Assembly (NCBI GenBank): GCA_016859345.1
Contig: CM029122.1
Location: 975,501-1,039,500 of the forward strand
Reading direction: 5' to 3'
Source of the DNA: Istiophorus platypterus
Taxonomy: Eukaryota > Chordata > Actinopteri > Istiophoriformes > Istiophoridae
Length of the DNA stretch: 64,000 bases
Part shown: piece by piece, positions 24,101 through 39,100 of the stretch
Layout of the letters: each line of letters opens with the position of its first letter
Position numbering within the stretch: position 1 is the stretch's first letter
Program-made: the position numbers and the translations under genes
The notes under the pieces: model-generated
What the model was told of the DNA's origin: nothing
What the model saw: only the letters and a program-made list of their open reading frames with translations
Databases searched by the model: none

Positions 24101-27100
24101 AGCTGTTCCCTGACTCTTGTCATGTATGCTTTATATGAAGAGAGACCAAAACCTGTTTTACTACTGGTCTACAACAGCAAGTTAAATCATCCAAAGCAAG
24201 TTAACATTAAGATAAACATGAATTACTGGATACTGATGTCAAATAATAAAATGTAAAAATTACACTCAGCTTCAAGCATTTCTGTGTCCCATCAGAGTTA
24301 TCATGATCATCAATTTCTGTAACTAGTGTTCAGTTCGACACCCCAGTCACAATTCATACTAGAAAAACTAAATTTAATGGATATACAGTTATTTATCAGT
24401 GCACGGTATTTTTTAACCCTCACACGCCTAACACAACTCAAACATGAACACAGCATGAGGATTATTGGTGGCTGCTGAATGTTAACAATCAGCAATACAA
24501 ATATCTTTGTATAAATGACAAAACCTTGAAATTTGGACACAAATTTCCAGTATCAAATTTCAGTTTTCAAGAAAAATCTATGAAAAAACCTGGTAAAGAT
24601 ATAATATGATTATGATAGATAAGATAACAAATTCGTTACACAGTCATTTACCATTCAATATCTGATCACCCTGATAATTTTTTTGTTTTTCCCCTCAGAT
24701 GTCCCGGGACCCGTGAGGAACCTCCAGGTGATCGACACCGCAGACGGTGAGGTTAGCCTGGCATGGGAGGAACCCGAAAGCGATGGTGGCAGCAAGGTCA
24801 TCGGTTACGTGGTGGAGAGACGCGACGTGAAGCGTAAGACCTGGACGCTGGCAACCGACCACGCCGATAGCCCAGAGTACACAGTGACTGGCCTCCAGAG
24901 AGACTCCATGTACCTATTCAGAGTCTGCGCCCGAAACCGGGTTGGCAGTGGACCCATCGTAGAGACTGACAAACCTGTACAGGCCAAGAACAAGTTTGGT
25001 AAGACTTGGAATACTGGTGCCCAGCCTTTTTTTCAACTTTATATTATTTTCATGTCCGTGAGTTAATATGGGAACAAAATATAGGAACAGGGTCTGTCAG
25101 TGACATTTGTAATAGCTTAGATCCTATTCTGCCCTACATAGGCAACATAGGCAACGTTTTGGTCAACACGTTTTGGAATTAACACCTGAAACTAACTTTT
25201 TTTACATCTGTTTTACCATACAAAATGTCAGCCGTTGAGTAAATATACTCAGTTTCTTTCCATGATCGGTTTGGCATATCTAAATGTAACCCTGATGTTG
25301 GTGAATAACCAATAAAGACTGCATGGAGTTCAATTGCAATAAATCTTTCCTGTTGTCAATATTTGACCTTTAATTGGTTAATTCTCCCACAATGCTTCAA
25401 ATTCTAGACAGTCAGATAGGTTTTTATTTGTTGCAATGGTACAAAGAGATTTAAAAAACAGAGGTCAAGAGAATAGAAGGGCTCCAAGAATAGATCCTTG
25501 AGATACACCCAATTTGATTTCAGTATTTGATGAAATAAAATCAGAAATGAACATACTGTAAGATATGTACTTTTTAGATAGGGAAAGTAATCCGAAGCAG
25601 TTCCAGCAAAAATCCTCCCCCTGCGTTCATCTGTTGATTAGAATAGATAAATGATACCGATTAAATAAATTCTAGCAAGAGTCAAATTTCTCAGAACACC
25701 AGATTGATCCTCTCAGTTCACTTCTGTGTTCTGTTTATCATTTTTTTAGATGTTCCTGATGCTCCCCTCAATGTAATCGTGGGCAACGTCACCAAGTTTG
25801 GCTGCACTGTCTCCTGGGAGCCACCCGAGTCAGACGGAGGCTCTCCCATCACCTCTTACATCATCGAACTGCGTGACCGGACCTCAGTGAAGTGGTCGCC
25901 TGTCCAAGTGACCAAAGCCGATGAGCTCAGCGCCATTATCAATGACGTCATTGAGAACAAAGAGTACATCTTCAGAGTCAAAGCCGAGAACAAAGCCGGT
26001 GTCGGCAAGCCCAGTGCTGCCTCACAGCCCATCAAGATCATGGATCCCATTGGTAGGTTTGACAGAGAGAAGCTGAGAGAGCAAGGATTCATCACACCTA
26101 TAGTGTAGTAGTGTAGTTGAGATGCAGCTCAATTTGTTATTGTACTGATGAAGGCCTGATTAACATCCAGAATTTGTATTTGTGTATGTAGCAACCATTT
26201 AGATCCGGGTTTCCTTAGTGTAAATGTTTTACTTACTAACAGAAAGTGAATATCCACTTAACATTTAATCCTTTCCCCAAATGACTTTACTCTCCTGCAC
26301 AACTTATTTGTTTCAACACAAACATAAGATAGATAGAACATAATAAATCTATGTAAAGACAAAGTTTTAAACACACTATGCATGGAGACACAAAACAATC
26401 GGACAGTACAACATAAAACCTGGAGTGTATCCGGCCTTCTTCTTTCAACACAACTATCAATGGTTAAAACAATATCACCATCTTCCCCACCACCATCTCT
26501 GTCCTGCCCCCCTGAGTAATTTTTGTGCCCCTGCAGAGCGTCCCAGTCCTCCTCTGAACCTGTCCTGGCAGGACCAGAACAAGAGCTCAGTGCAGCTCAC
26601 CTGGGAGACTCCCCTGAGCAATGGAGGCAGCATCATCACAGGATACATCATTGAACGCTGTGAGGACGGCGGCGACAAATGGCTCCGCTGCAATGCCCGC
26701 CTCTGCCCCGACCTCACCTACAAGGTACAGATTATAGTTTAAATAAATCCTGATTTGCCGTATCCTGTCAGATATATGTAGACCTCATTCTTAAATACTT
26801 TTGAAATCGAATTTTCATAAACAAGCACCAAACCTTCGTAGAGGGGAAAGTTAGCATTTCAGACTACATTATAGGCTTCAGCTGCAATTTCACCATAAAT
26901 TTTTCAGATAGTAGCTTCACAGGAAAAGCTATCCAGTGGTTGCTTCACCATAAAAGCCCTCTACTTGGAAAAGTGGCCACTTAAGGATTTTTTTTTTTCC
27001 TGTGAAGCAGCTGGAGGCATATAGTTGCCTTAAATAAAAGTTCTACTTAGAAATTATATTATCCAGGAACTTCAGGCAGATTAATTTTCTAATGTTTCAC

Positions 27101-30100
27101 TCATTCAAATGTTCTAATATTCCTTATTTTATTTTGACGCTGTGACTTTTTATTTCAGGTGTCTGGTCTGAAATATGGAACCAGTTACAACTACAGAGTA
27201 TTGGCTGAAAACGCCGCTGGAGTCTCTGACCCATCAAATATCATCGGACCTCTGCTGGCTGATGACTTACATGGTGAGATAGACATTATCAATAATTCTT
27301 TTTTTAGGAGTTTATGTGAACAATGTATGTGAATTATACCACACTGTTTAGAATTGACACATTAAGTATTACCAAAGAGCATCTTAACATTTAAATCCCT
27401 GTAGCGTCTTCAAATTCCACCCACATATTAAAAGCCCCTTACTGTCTAACAGGCCAGTTGAAAGAAAACAGATTCTTAAGAAAATGACATGATGAATGTA
27501 CCAAACATAAAATTTAGTACATTTAATGTTTCAATTCCCATCATGCCTCTCTCTTCCCTCTCCAGTTGGTCCAACCTTTGACCTGAGTGCTTTCAAAGAT
27601 GGGCTGGAGGTGATCGTTCCCCACCCTCTCACCATCAGAGTGCCGATCACCGGATACCCAACCCCCATAGCCAAGTGGACCTTCGGTGAGAAGGAGCTGA
27701 CCACCGCTGACGAGCGTGTCTCCCTGATGACCAAGTCCACGTTCACAGAACTGATGGTCACGCCGAGCGTCCGCCCAGACAAAGGAATCTACACCCTGCG
27801 ACTGGAGAACGATGTCACATCTGTCTCTGGAGAAATCGAAGTCAATGTCATTGGTACGGCTGTAAAAAAATACAGTAATGCCCAAGTCTATCTGAGCAGT
27901 TTATGATTAATTCTAAACATCAAAGAACTATTACCAGTACAAACATATTCTGGTTCAGAAGTGCTTTAACATTTTGTAAGATTTTTGCATTGTTGTATTT
28001 CTGTTTCTGTTCTCCAGCCGCGCCCAGCGCACCTAAAGACTTCAAGGTCCTGGAGGTGACACGGCAGCACGTCCACCTGAGCTGGGAAGCTCCGGAGCAC
28101 GATGGAGGAAGTCCTCTGACAGGCTACCAGGTGGAGAAACGGGACATGTCCCGTAAGACCTGGGTCAAGGTACGACATCATAATCTGTGTGCTTAGCCAA
28201 CCGATGATAACAGTTCATGTTGTTCTCATATATTTTAATTTAATTTTTTTTTTTTTTAATTTATAGCGCTTTCATATGTCTTAAATGTAAAAATGCTGAT
28301 TATTTCAGAGGAACAAACTTGGATTGGTCTCAGATTTTTCCAAACAAAAAATTTTTTTTTTTATAAACAAACCATCAAACCAAAAAACATTGATAGTCTG
28401 TTCACCATATCACCAAATAATGTATGCTTGAAGATTCACTGTGACATTAGAACTTTGTTTTTTTCTTTAAGATTTTATGATTTTATAGGCAATTTTTGCC
28501 ACATACACAGTTCAGCAGTTGATACGGAAAATATTCAGGTTCAAACAGGCATGGTATGACAAGTGTGTTATCAGCAAACCTGAAAGAAAATGGTAATTAA
28601 AAGAAATAGAATAAAAAAAAGTTCTTTCATGAGGGCCATAGTGTATTAATTCACAGGTGTTTTTTATTTAGGATTTTTTAGTTAATGTCACTATTAATTG
28701 TGTTGCACCTTGTGATAAATCAATTTTAGATTAAACAGCAAAGACAAACTCTTTGATTCCTTAGATAATAATTTCACTCCTTCACTCATCACTGATTACT
28801 CTCTCTCAGGTGGTCACAGGTATCCAGGATCAGGAGTTTACGGTCACCGACGTGGTTGAAGGGAAGGAGTATCTGTTCAGGGTCACTGCCTGCAACAAGT
28901 GTGGACCAGGAGAACCAGCGTACATTGATGAGCCCATCAACGTCTCATCTCCTGCCAGTGAGTCTGACCAAGAATTAAAATGTCTTTAAATTAAAACTTT
29001 GGATCTAGGAACTTTCTAACCCCTCCATTTCATTTCCCCAATAGCTGTACCTGACCCTCCAGAGAACCTGAGGTGGAGAGACAAGTCAGCCAGCGACATC
29101 TTTCTGACCTGGGAGCCACCAAAGTATGATGGCGGCAGCAGCATCCGAGGCTACAATGTGGACCGCTGCCAGAGAGGAATGGATAAGTGGGAACCCTGCG
29201 GGGACCTGGTGCCCGAGCTGAAGTGCCAGGTGACAGGTCTGATCGAAGGCCAGTGGTACTCCTACAGAGTCCGAGCCCTGAACCGACTCGGAGCCAGCCG
29301 ACCTTGCAAGGCCACTGATGAAATCCAGGCAGTTGATCCCAAAGGTACTCAGAGCATCTTCCTTTAGAGACTTGAAACTTTCACTTTGTTCTATTTTTCT
29401 TACATAGCAAAGGTACAAGATATCACAGTATTTGAGTTCAGTCTTAATTTTCCTTAAAATGGAAGATCTCCAAAAAAACACAAATTTAAGACAAACTTAT
29501 TACAAAGTAACCACCCAGTTCAACCGCCAGACAGAATCAAGAAAATAATGAAAATAATCTTGTGACCTGTGCAAAAAACAAAACTCAAACTTGATTAGCG
29601 AGAGCAGCAGAAAACCAGGGGGAGGTCTACACCCCATTAGTGTGATCTGCACATATTGGCATTATGGGAAAGACGCATGAATGTTTTGTTTAGACATTTG
29701 AGCATATAAATTTAGGTTTTACTAGTAATTAACATGTTATAATAAACAGCACTTCATTCCTTCATTTCTGTTTCTGTTCCAATCAAGTTTCTGATAGTTC
29801 AAAGTTCCATCTTCTCAAAGTTCCTGTTTAATATCTTCTAAACTTTAAACTTATGACCGACTCTTGTCCTTATTGTCCACACAGAACCTCCAGAGATCCA
29901 GCTGGATGCCAAGCTGCTGGCTGGTCTGACCGCCAAGGCAGGCAGTAAGATTGAACTTCCTGCTGAGGTGACGGGTAAGCCTGAGCCCCGGGTGAAGTGG
30001 ACCAAAGCTGACCTGGTCCTCAAACCAGATGACAGGGTGTCCATTGACACAAAGCCAGGACACTCTACCGTCGCTATTGCCAAAACCAAGAGAGATGACA

Positions 30101-33100
30101 GCTCCACCTACATCATTGAGGCCACCAACAGCAGTGGCCGTGCCACTGCCACCGTCGATGTCAACATCCTTGGTAAGACAATTCAACAACGGAAAAAATA
30201 AGTGGAATAAAGAAGTTTTTCATAATGACTATTTTTGTTTCTGGGTAATTCAATTTCAAATTTACTGTCCTCATACAGATAAGCCTGATCCTCCAGCTGC
30301 CTTCGACATCTCTGAGATCACCAACGAGTCCTGCTTCCTGGCCTGGAACCCACCACGTGATGACGGCGGCTCCAGAGTCACCAACTACATTATTGAGCGA
30401 CGAGCTGCTGACAGTGAGATCTGGCACCGTCTGTCCTCCACCGTTAAACAGACAACATACAAAGCTGTGGGCCTGGTCAAATTCAAGGAGTACATCTTCA
30501 GAGTCTTTGCTGAGAATCAGTTCGGTGTTGGCCCACCAGCTGAACACCAACCCATCATTGCCAGATACCCCTTTGGTAGGTTACCTGACCATAGGACCAA
30601 TATTTATCAAATGAATCTGTATTCTTACAGGGAAAAATAACATACAGTCCTAATGGAAGATGTGTTGAAGACATTTCCTATAATCCCAGATGAAGAGTAA
30701 ATTAAGCCTTGGTAGAATATAAAATCAGGTCCCAGTGGTTTTCTGCTTGTGTTTTTTTTTTGTACAATGTACTAGTCCATCTCAGGTTCAGGTAGAAACT
30801 GTAGGTACTTTCTTGGTCAGGTATAATTTTTTTGATCAGTAAAGACTTCCAGGGCTCTTTGTGTGAAAAATGGATCATGTGGTTAGAGTTAGCTGGGATG
30901 AAACTGGTCCCTCCTTTCTTGTCCTCAAGACACCCCTGGAGCTCCCTATAAGTTGGAGGCTTCAGACATTGCCAAGGACTCACTGACTCTGGCCTGGTAC
31001 GAGCCTGACGAGGATGGAGGAAGCCCCATCACCGGATACTGGGTGGAGAGATACGAACCGGACCACGACAAGTGGATCAGATGCAATAAGCTGCCCATCA
31101 AAGACACCAACTACAGGTGAGTCTAACTGCTCTACTGTCTTTAGTCTGAAATGAGTTTTGCATCGAGCTTTGTTGGATTTCACTGTGCTGAAATGACATG
31201 TTTTCCTCTGCAGAGTCAAAGGTCTTCCCACAAGGAAGAAGTACAAGTTCAGAGTACTGGCTGAGAATCTGGCTGGAACTGGAAAACCCAGCAAGGAGAC
31301 AGACCCGATCCTCGTCAAAGATCCTATTGGTACAAAGACATTTACCCATTCAATTTAGGTGTGTATGAGCATCTAAAATCCTTTCAGAGTGTTAAAAAGA
31401 TCATGGTTGATCCTCTTCCAGATCCTCCATGGCCTCCCGGTAAACCCACAGTTAAGGACGTGGCTAAGACTTCCTGCTTCTTGATGTGGACCAAACCAGA
31501 GCACGATGGCGGAGCAAAGATTGACGGCTACGTCATTGAGATGCTGAAGAGCGGTACCATGGACTGGATCCGTGTGGTGGAGAACATCAGCATCCTGGAG
31601 CACTTCCTGAAGGGCCTGATGGAGAAGCAGGAGTACTCATTCAGGGTGCGGGCTGTTAACGTGGCTGGAGAGAGCGAACCGAGCGAGCCCAGCGACCCAG
31701 TACTCTGCAAAGAGAGACTCAGTAAGAAAAAACAATACTAATCAAACCAACATACCAGAAGCGACACAACATATAAAACTCATAGTCTAGGCCAGAGACA
31801 ACATATTTAACTGACATGGTAGAAAATATAAACTTGCCAAGTAACTCTATAATAGACACAAATAAAACTGAAAATCTAAAAAGACAGATGTCAAACAAAA
31901 AAAAGAAAAAACACAACAAAACAAAAAACAAGTTTTGGATGTAGCCAATAGTCAAACACAGCACCTACTGCTCAGTGACTCATCATGTTAAACCAGCTGA
32001 CATATTCATCTTATGACAGGAATTCTTTAAGAGCCCATTTTTGTCGTAATCCCCTCAGATCCTCCTACGGCTCCTCGCTGGTTGGATGTTGTCAACATCA
32101 GCAGGAACAGCGCTGAGTTGAAGTGGACAGTGCCCGAGCGCGACGGAGGCTCCCCCATCACCAACTACGTGGTGGAGAAGCGTGACGTCAGGCGAAAGGG
32201 CTGGCAGACTGTGGACACCACAGTCAAGGAGCTAAAGTACACTGTGACTCCACTTAATGAAGGATCACTGTACGTTTTCCGTGTCGCTGCCGAGAACGCC
32301 GTGGGTGTTGGACCATTCTGTGAGCTGGAGGACTCTGTGCTAGCCAAAGACACTTTCAGTGAGTTAGAGAAAAATTTGGGTGGTTTATAGATGAATTACT
32401 TTAATCAGGACAGTTAAGAAAATCTCCAGTGTTCACCCTGCTGACAAAGGATTTTTTTTGTTACAGCTACACCTGGGCCTCCGTACGCCCTTGCTGTCAA
32501 TGCTGTGACCAAAAGATATGTGGACCTTCAGTGGGAGGCACCTAAAAATGATGGTGGCAGACCCATCCTTAGGTAGGTCTTTACTGGCAGACTTTCAACA
32601 TTTCATGTACACCAGTTGAGGGATCAGCAAATATACATATTCCTCCCTCCAGGTATTGCATTGAGAAGAAGGAGAAGCTTGGAACTCGCTGGGTTAAATG
32701 CGGGAAGACATCAGGTCCAGACTGTAAATACAGAGTGACAGATGTCATTGAGGGAACAGAGGTTCAATTCCAAGTCTGTGCTGAGAATGAGGCCGGCGTC
32801 GGGCATCCGAGTGAACCAACCGAGATCCTCACCATCGAAGATCCAACAGGTTAGTCCCATAATGGCTCATTTTGAAATATTATAGAAAACTATAGTGCGC
32901 ATAAAGTGTATATAGCCTAAATCTGTCTGGCCTGTCCCCTTCAGGTGTCCCATCACCGCCCATCGAACTGCACGTGACTGGAGCCAGCCGGGACTTCCTG
33001 TCGATCGCCTGGAAACCTCCACAGAGAGATGGCGGTTGTCGCATCACCGGCTACCACATCGAGATGTGCGAGGCCGGAACAGAGAAGTGGATGCGGGTCA

Positions 33101-36100
33101 ATTCCCGTCCAGTGAAGGAGCTGAAGTACCGCGTGGAGGAGGGTGTGGTCCCCGAGAAGGAGTACATCCTGAGAGTGAGGGCCATCAACGCTGTTGGAGT
33201 TAGTGAGCCCTCCGACATTTCTGAGAATGTCATTGCCAAAGACTCTGACTGTAAGAACATTCAACACTGTCCATCATGTTTCCTGTGAAAAGTTCCATGA
33301 TTCATCAAACTGAAAGCAATGCACAAATGAATAGCGTTTTTTTCTGTGTTTCCAGGTAACCCGGCGCTGGATTTCCAGACTCTGGACCTTGTTGTTGTGG
33401 AAACAGAGAAGCTGCACATCCCAGTTCCCTTCAGGGCCGTGCCCACACCCAGAATCACCTGGCACAAAGATGGAAAGGAGCTGAAGGCCGCCGAACGCCT
33501 CAGCTTCAGGCCAGTGTGACGTTTCTTACCTTCCACACTGCATTTTTCCCTTAAGGCCTAATTCAAAATAAGAAGTATATATGTTCTTCTGAAAACCACG
33601 ATCATATAAAAAACAAAGACTGACCCAGTTGATTGTTTTTTATATCAATGGATATTCAACATATCCAAATTTTCATCAATAAATTGGTTGCGGTAATTTA
33701 TCCAGTAATGTCAGTAATGTTCATGGTGATATTTGTTATCTAATAAAACATTAAAGATCACATAAATCACATAATAGCACACATAAAAAGAATTAAATAT
33801 TGAAAACACTGATAGAAAAAAATCATGATAAATAAGATAAGAAAAATAATAAATAAAACTTACTGATGGTTTGTAATGCCACAAAAGCTTTGTTTACACC
33901 AAAAAACACATGTTAACACAGCAGGCTGATATTAGATAATTGGCTGACAGTACCAGACAGAAAATGTCTAAATGTTGAATATAGTTAATATAACTTCCAA
34001 CCTGGTAAAAAGAATACTTGATAATGGCAGATGTGTAATTATAAAGCTGAACCCAACAATTGTTTTCATTATTCATGTCCAAGGCAACATCTCAATCCAA
34101 GGCAACATCTCTATATGTCAGTTTAAAGTCATCATAATGTGATTTTCTGTCAGTCAACTAACTGATTAATCAATCAACTACTCATTTCAGCTCTAATTCA
34201 TCGTCATCATCATCAGTTGAATTCAGAATAATCATTTGTCAGTTAAATGTATATTTTTCCTCTTCTTTTGAGGTCTGGTGACTTTTGTCAGCGAGAGCAG
34301 CAGTAACTGATGGGATTGTTTGTGTTCCACAGGAAGGAGTATACCTCCTGTCACCTGGAAATTGACAGCAGCTTACATGCTGATGCTGGAGTGTACAAAG
34401 TGACTCTTGAGAACAAACTGGGAGCCGCCAGCGCCACCATCAATGTCAAAGTCATCGGTATTAAATCACACACAGTTTCTACCTTATCATAAAAACATCA
34501 ATCTTTTGGACAAGCGGCAGCAGACTATTTTATCACATCTCTGTGTCTCTATCTTCAGGTCTCCCTGGTGCCTGTAAGGAGATTGTGGCCTCCGAGATCA
34601 CAAAGAGTTCCTGTAAAGTGTCCTGGGATCCTCCAGACTACGATGGTGGCAGCCCGATTCTTCACTACGTCCTGCAGGTCTAAGATGGAAGCATGTTTTT
34701 TTTTTTTTTTTTGGGGGGGGGGGGGGGGGGCTATCGAGCTGCCATGATGGTTTCAAATCAGACATTAGACCCTCGAAGAAATTTTCGTCTGTTTGTGACT
34801 CTCATTTGTTCCTGTGTGTTCAGCGCCGTGAGGCCGGCAGGAGGACATACGTCAATATGATGTCCGGAGAGAACAAGGTGAGCTGGACCGTCAAAGACCT
34901 CATCCCCCATGGAGAGTACTACTTCAGAGTCCAGGCCGTCAACAAGATCGGAGGAGGAGAGTTCATCGAGCTCCGTAACCCGGTCATTGCAGAGGACCAG
35001 AAACGTGAGAAAAATCTCTGTCATTACAATTTTAATACGTTATTTATAGAAATGATTTTTTATTGATTATTAAAGGACCATTCCACCAAATTTACACATG
35101 GCGATCAGTCTACATGACATGAGGAGAGCAACACAGGTCTAGCTTGGCTCTGGTTTAGAGATAAACGTTTTAAAGAAAGTCTGCTTTACAAAAGTTTTTA
35201 TGATCTGGAAAATTTTAGTTCTATTCTCCTGAAGTTGTAAAATATAAAATAATAAAATTATGATGATTATATGACGAGTTTAATTGAGTTCTAAGCTGAT
35301 AAATTACAGGAAAAATTTTGGATTCTAAAATGATAAAATGCTGTTGTAACTGGTTTTATTTTGTTTCCAAAATTTAAGGCAAGCATAAAAACTCTCTGCC
35401 AGTTTTTGTCCAAGAGATTTCTAACTGATCTCCATCTCTTTTCCCAGATGCTCCCGACCCACCGGTAGACGTGGAGACCCACAACCCCACATCCAGCACT
35501 GTCACTTTGACCTGGAAGCCTCCCATGTATGACGGGGGCTCCAAGATCATGGGCTATGTTCTGGAGAAGCAGCAGAGGGGCGAGGACAAGTGGGAGAGGT
35601 GCAATGACTTCCTTGTGCCCGTCCTGTCCTACACTGTCAGAGGACTGACAGAGGGCAAGAGCTACACCTTCAGAGTCAGAGCTGAGAATGCTGCTGGAGT
35701 CAGCGAGCCGTCACGAAACACACCATTCGTCAAGGCTTCAGATGCCATTGGTAAGGATGAAGTCAGGCCCTGACCATCGCTGTTCAGTTTTAAAGTCTCA
35801 ATGTAATGTAAGGCAAGGTAAGGCAGGTTTATGTATTTACTTGAGGGAGGTTTAAAATGTTTGACAGACACACTGATCCCACTCTCAGGTCTGTACCCTA
35901 GATATGATGCTAGAGCTAGCAGATGGTTAGTGGGGAAACGTTCAGCAAGGGAAGAAAATCCAAGTCTGACACATAATCCAACCATATATCACCAATCTTT
36001 TTACACTTGGTTTTGTACAGATTAAATAAAAGAGATATATTGTGTTAATCTGTGAGGTTTAGAGGAGCTGGTAGGTGGATTTTGTTTCAGTAACTGACCT

Positions 36101-39100
36101 TCCTGTTAAAAAACCCTGCAGCCGCCGTGTTTTCGCCTGAAATTTTTTCTTGATTTTTACACATTCTCTCTCTCAGATCCTCCAAAGGTTTTCCTGAGCG
36201 GCAGCCTACAGTCAGGTCTCAGTGTGAGGCGAGGCTACGAGATCTGCCTGGATGCCAACATTTCCGGCTCGCCGTACCCTGAGATCACCTGGTACTGGAA
36301 CAACCAAGTGATCCGGCCTGAGCCACTCCGCAAGAGGCCCGAAAGGCCGCTGAAGAAGAAAGTGGAGAAGAGAGTGGAGGAGAAGAAAGAGGAGGGCGAA
36401 GCCGTGAAGAAAGAGGAGAAGAAGGAGGGAGAGGTCAAGGAAGGAGAGGAGAAGAAAGAAGGAGAGGAGAAGAAGGAGGCGGAGGCCGCAGAGCCGGAGG
36501 TCGAGGAGTCCGACTACCCAACAATAAATGAGCGTCTGACCATTAACAACAGCCATAGGGGAACATCCTCAGTCGTCGTCAAGGACTCAATGCGCGCCGA
36601 CCATGGCGTCTATATGGTGAAGGTGGAGAACGACCACGGCATTGCCTCAGCGACCTGCGAGGTCAACGTGCTTGGTGAGAATTCTTTTCTACTCTTGTGT
36701 CTGCTTTTTTTTTCTGGTGTCATGTCCATTTTATTTATATAGTCTAGCTGGCCCCTCTCACTGGCTCTTCATGGGGGATCACAGGTCATACGAGATATAT
36801 AGTCCCTCCAGTTCAATTCAGAAATCACGAATTCTACTCAAAGGTTTTTATAATTTGAACAGCACATAATAGTACTAGATGTGTTGTTACTTAAATCTAG
36901 ATTTGTTTTTAAACTTGTTTTTTGATGATAATGTGATTTTTAAAAATGAAATACAGAGCCTCGTAACTGTAAAAATTGTATCTAATTAACACATTTTTAG
37001 AAATTATTTGATGAATTATCATGACCAAGTCAGAAATATTAAAATACAGTCAAGTGTAAAGTTTTTGGTTAATTGTTATAAACATTTGTAATTATTTTTA
37101 CATTTTAGAGAGTGAATCAATTGATCAATTGAAAAAAGTATGCTGTTTTGTTTTCTATTCTGTTGTCTAATCTCATTTTTGTAGAGATTATTACAGTGTG
37201 TTTCTGCTTTAGCTTTTAGACATTTTAAAGGCTGAAAGAATTTTGTCTGTTCTCAGATACTCCCGGTCCTTCCGTGAACTTCAGATTCGAAGAGGTGAGG
37301 AAGAACTCTGTGATCTGCAAATGGGATCCCCCTCTGGATGATGGCGGCAGCGAGATCCTCAACTACACTCTGGAGAAGAAGGACAACTCAAAGTTGGAGA
37401 TTGGCTGGAGCACTGTCACCTCCACACTGAGAGGATGCCACTACCATGTGCCCAAACTCATTGAGAAGAAGGAGTACATCTTTAGGGTCGTGGCTGAGAA
37501 CAAGTTTGGTGCTGGTCCTCCCTGTATCTCCAAACCACTCATTGCCAAGAATCCTTTCGGTATGCGTTAAACTACATCTCCTTTATGAATTTAATACTCT
37601 AAATAATACTGAAATTAATTTTGGCACAGACATTTGTTTTAGTTGTAAATAAAGAGGTTCAAAAGTTTAACAGTCATCAGATATAGCGATTTAATGACTT
37701 TAAGTAATCATTGAAGTCTGTTTTATGTATATTCTACATATATGACTTGTGCCTTTGATAAATAGATTTTAACTAAGTCATAAAAGAAATTCTTGTTTTT
37801 GTAGCTAATAATATTAATTAGCATACATTTATCTAAACTTACCATCATTGTTAATTTACCTAACAATCACCCCTTCAAAGCTATGAAAAATTAAATCATT
37901 TTGAGTCTTTAAGACATATTGTACACTGTTTTGTACACAAGTTGAAATGAACGATACATGAAAAGTAGGAAAAGTGCAGTTCCTTTTTTAGATTGTTAAT
38001 AGTGGAAAAATGCTCTGTTGCAAAATGTTGCAAAAATAAAAACTTTCATACACTAACATACCGTTAAAATTGAATGGCCTCAGTCTTTCTGCTGTCCCGT
38101 TCCTTCATCCTCCTTAGAACCTCCTGAGGCTCCTGATAAACCACAGATTGAGGATATCACAGCCCACAGCATGTTGGTCACCTGGAACGAGCCAAACGAC
38201 AATGGCAGCCCCATTGTGGGATACTGGGTGGAGCGCCGCGAGATCAACAGCTCACACTGGGCACGTGTTAACAGGTGAGACAACACAGAGACAAATCCTG
38301 TTTTCTACCCTAATTTGGGTTAAAATTAATCAAAATTCGATATTAGCATATATTGATAGAATTTTACCAAGATTGTTTTTTGCCAATTTTGAATGTTTCC
38401 TGTCTCTCCTGGTCTTCAGGAACATTGTCCCTGACACTGAGCTGAACGTTGAAGGTCTGCTGGAGGGGATGACTTACATCTTCAGGGTGGCAGCTGAAAA
38501 CCAGGCCGGCCCAGGAAAGTTCAGCATCCCCTCCGATCCCAAGACGGCCCAGGCTCCAATCTGTATGTAAACCATTCTGAGCCCTTTGTTTAGAATATAT
38601 CTGCCAAAGTGCCAGAGACAGTAATTGGCAAAACCAAATGTTTGGTTGTTGGTTATATCCAATAAATGCATTGCCCGTTTTGGGGAATACTATACATATT
38701 TGAAAATACTGTTACAGAAACCTTGAATCTTGAATAAGCATCCTAAGAGTCATGAGCAGGATACTTTGTGTCCATGGAAATATATTCAGTCACAGAATTA
38801 TCACATCTCATTAGTGTTTATTTGTGACATTGCAGCACCTCCTGGACCACCGGTTGCCCGAGTGGTTGCAACCACCGACCACTGCATTGACGTGGAGTGG
38901 GACCCACCTGCTGACAATGGTGGAGGAGAGATCCTGGGATACCATGTGGATAAGGTCAAGACAACCACTGATACTTGTTTTACAGCTTTGCTTACATTTA
39001 TTTTTTTGATTCCTCCCTCGCTGTAGCTGACACATTTGTTCAATCTGACTGTCTCCACTCAAGCCCTTATACTGTATGTTCTTTTGAAAACTAGTGCACA

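Noticed and set aside
36212..36556. 114-codon minus-strand open frame
   Set aside because: It is the complement of the E/K-rich A17 exon. Poly-Leu content is just antisense of GAG/AAG codons.
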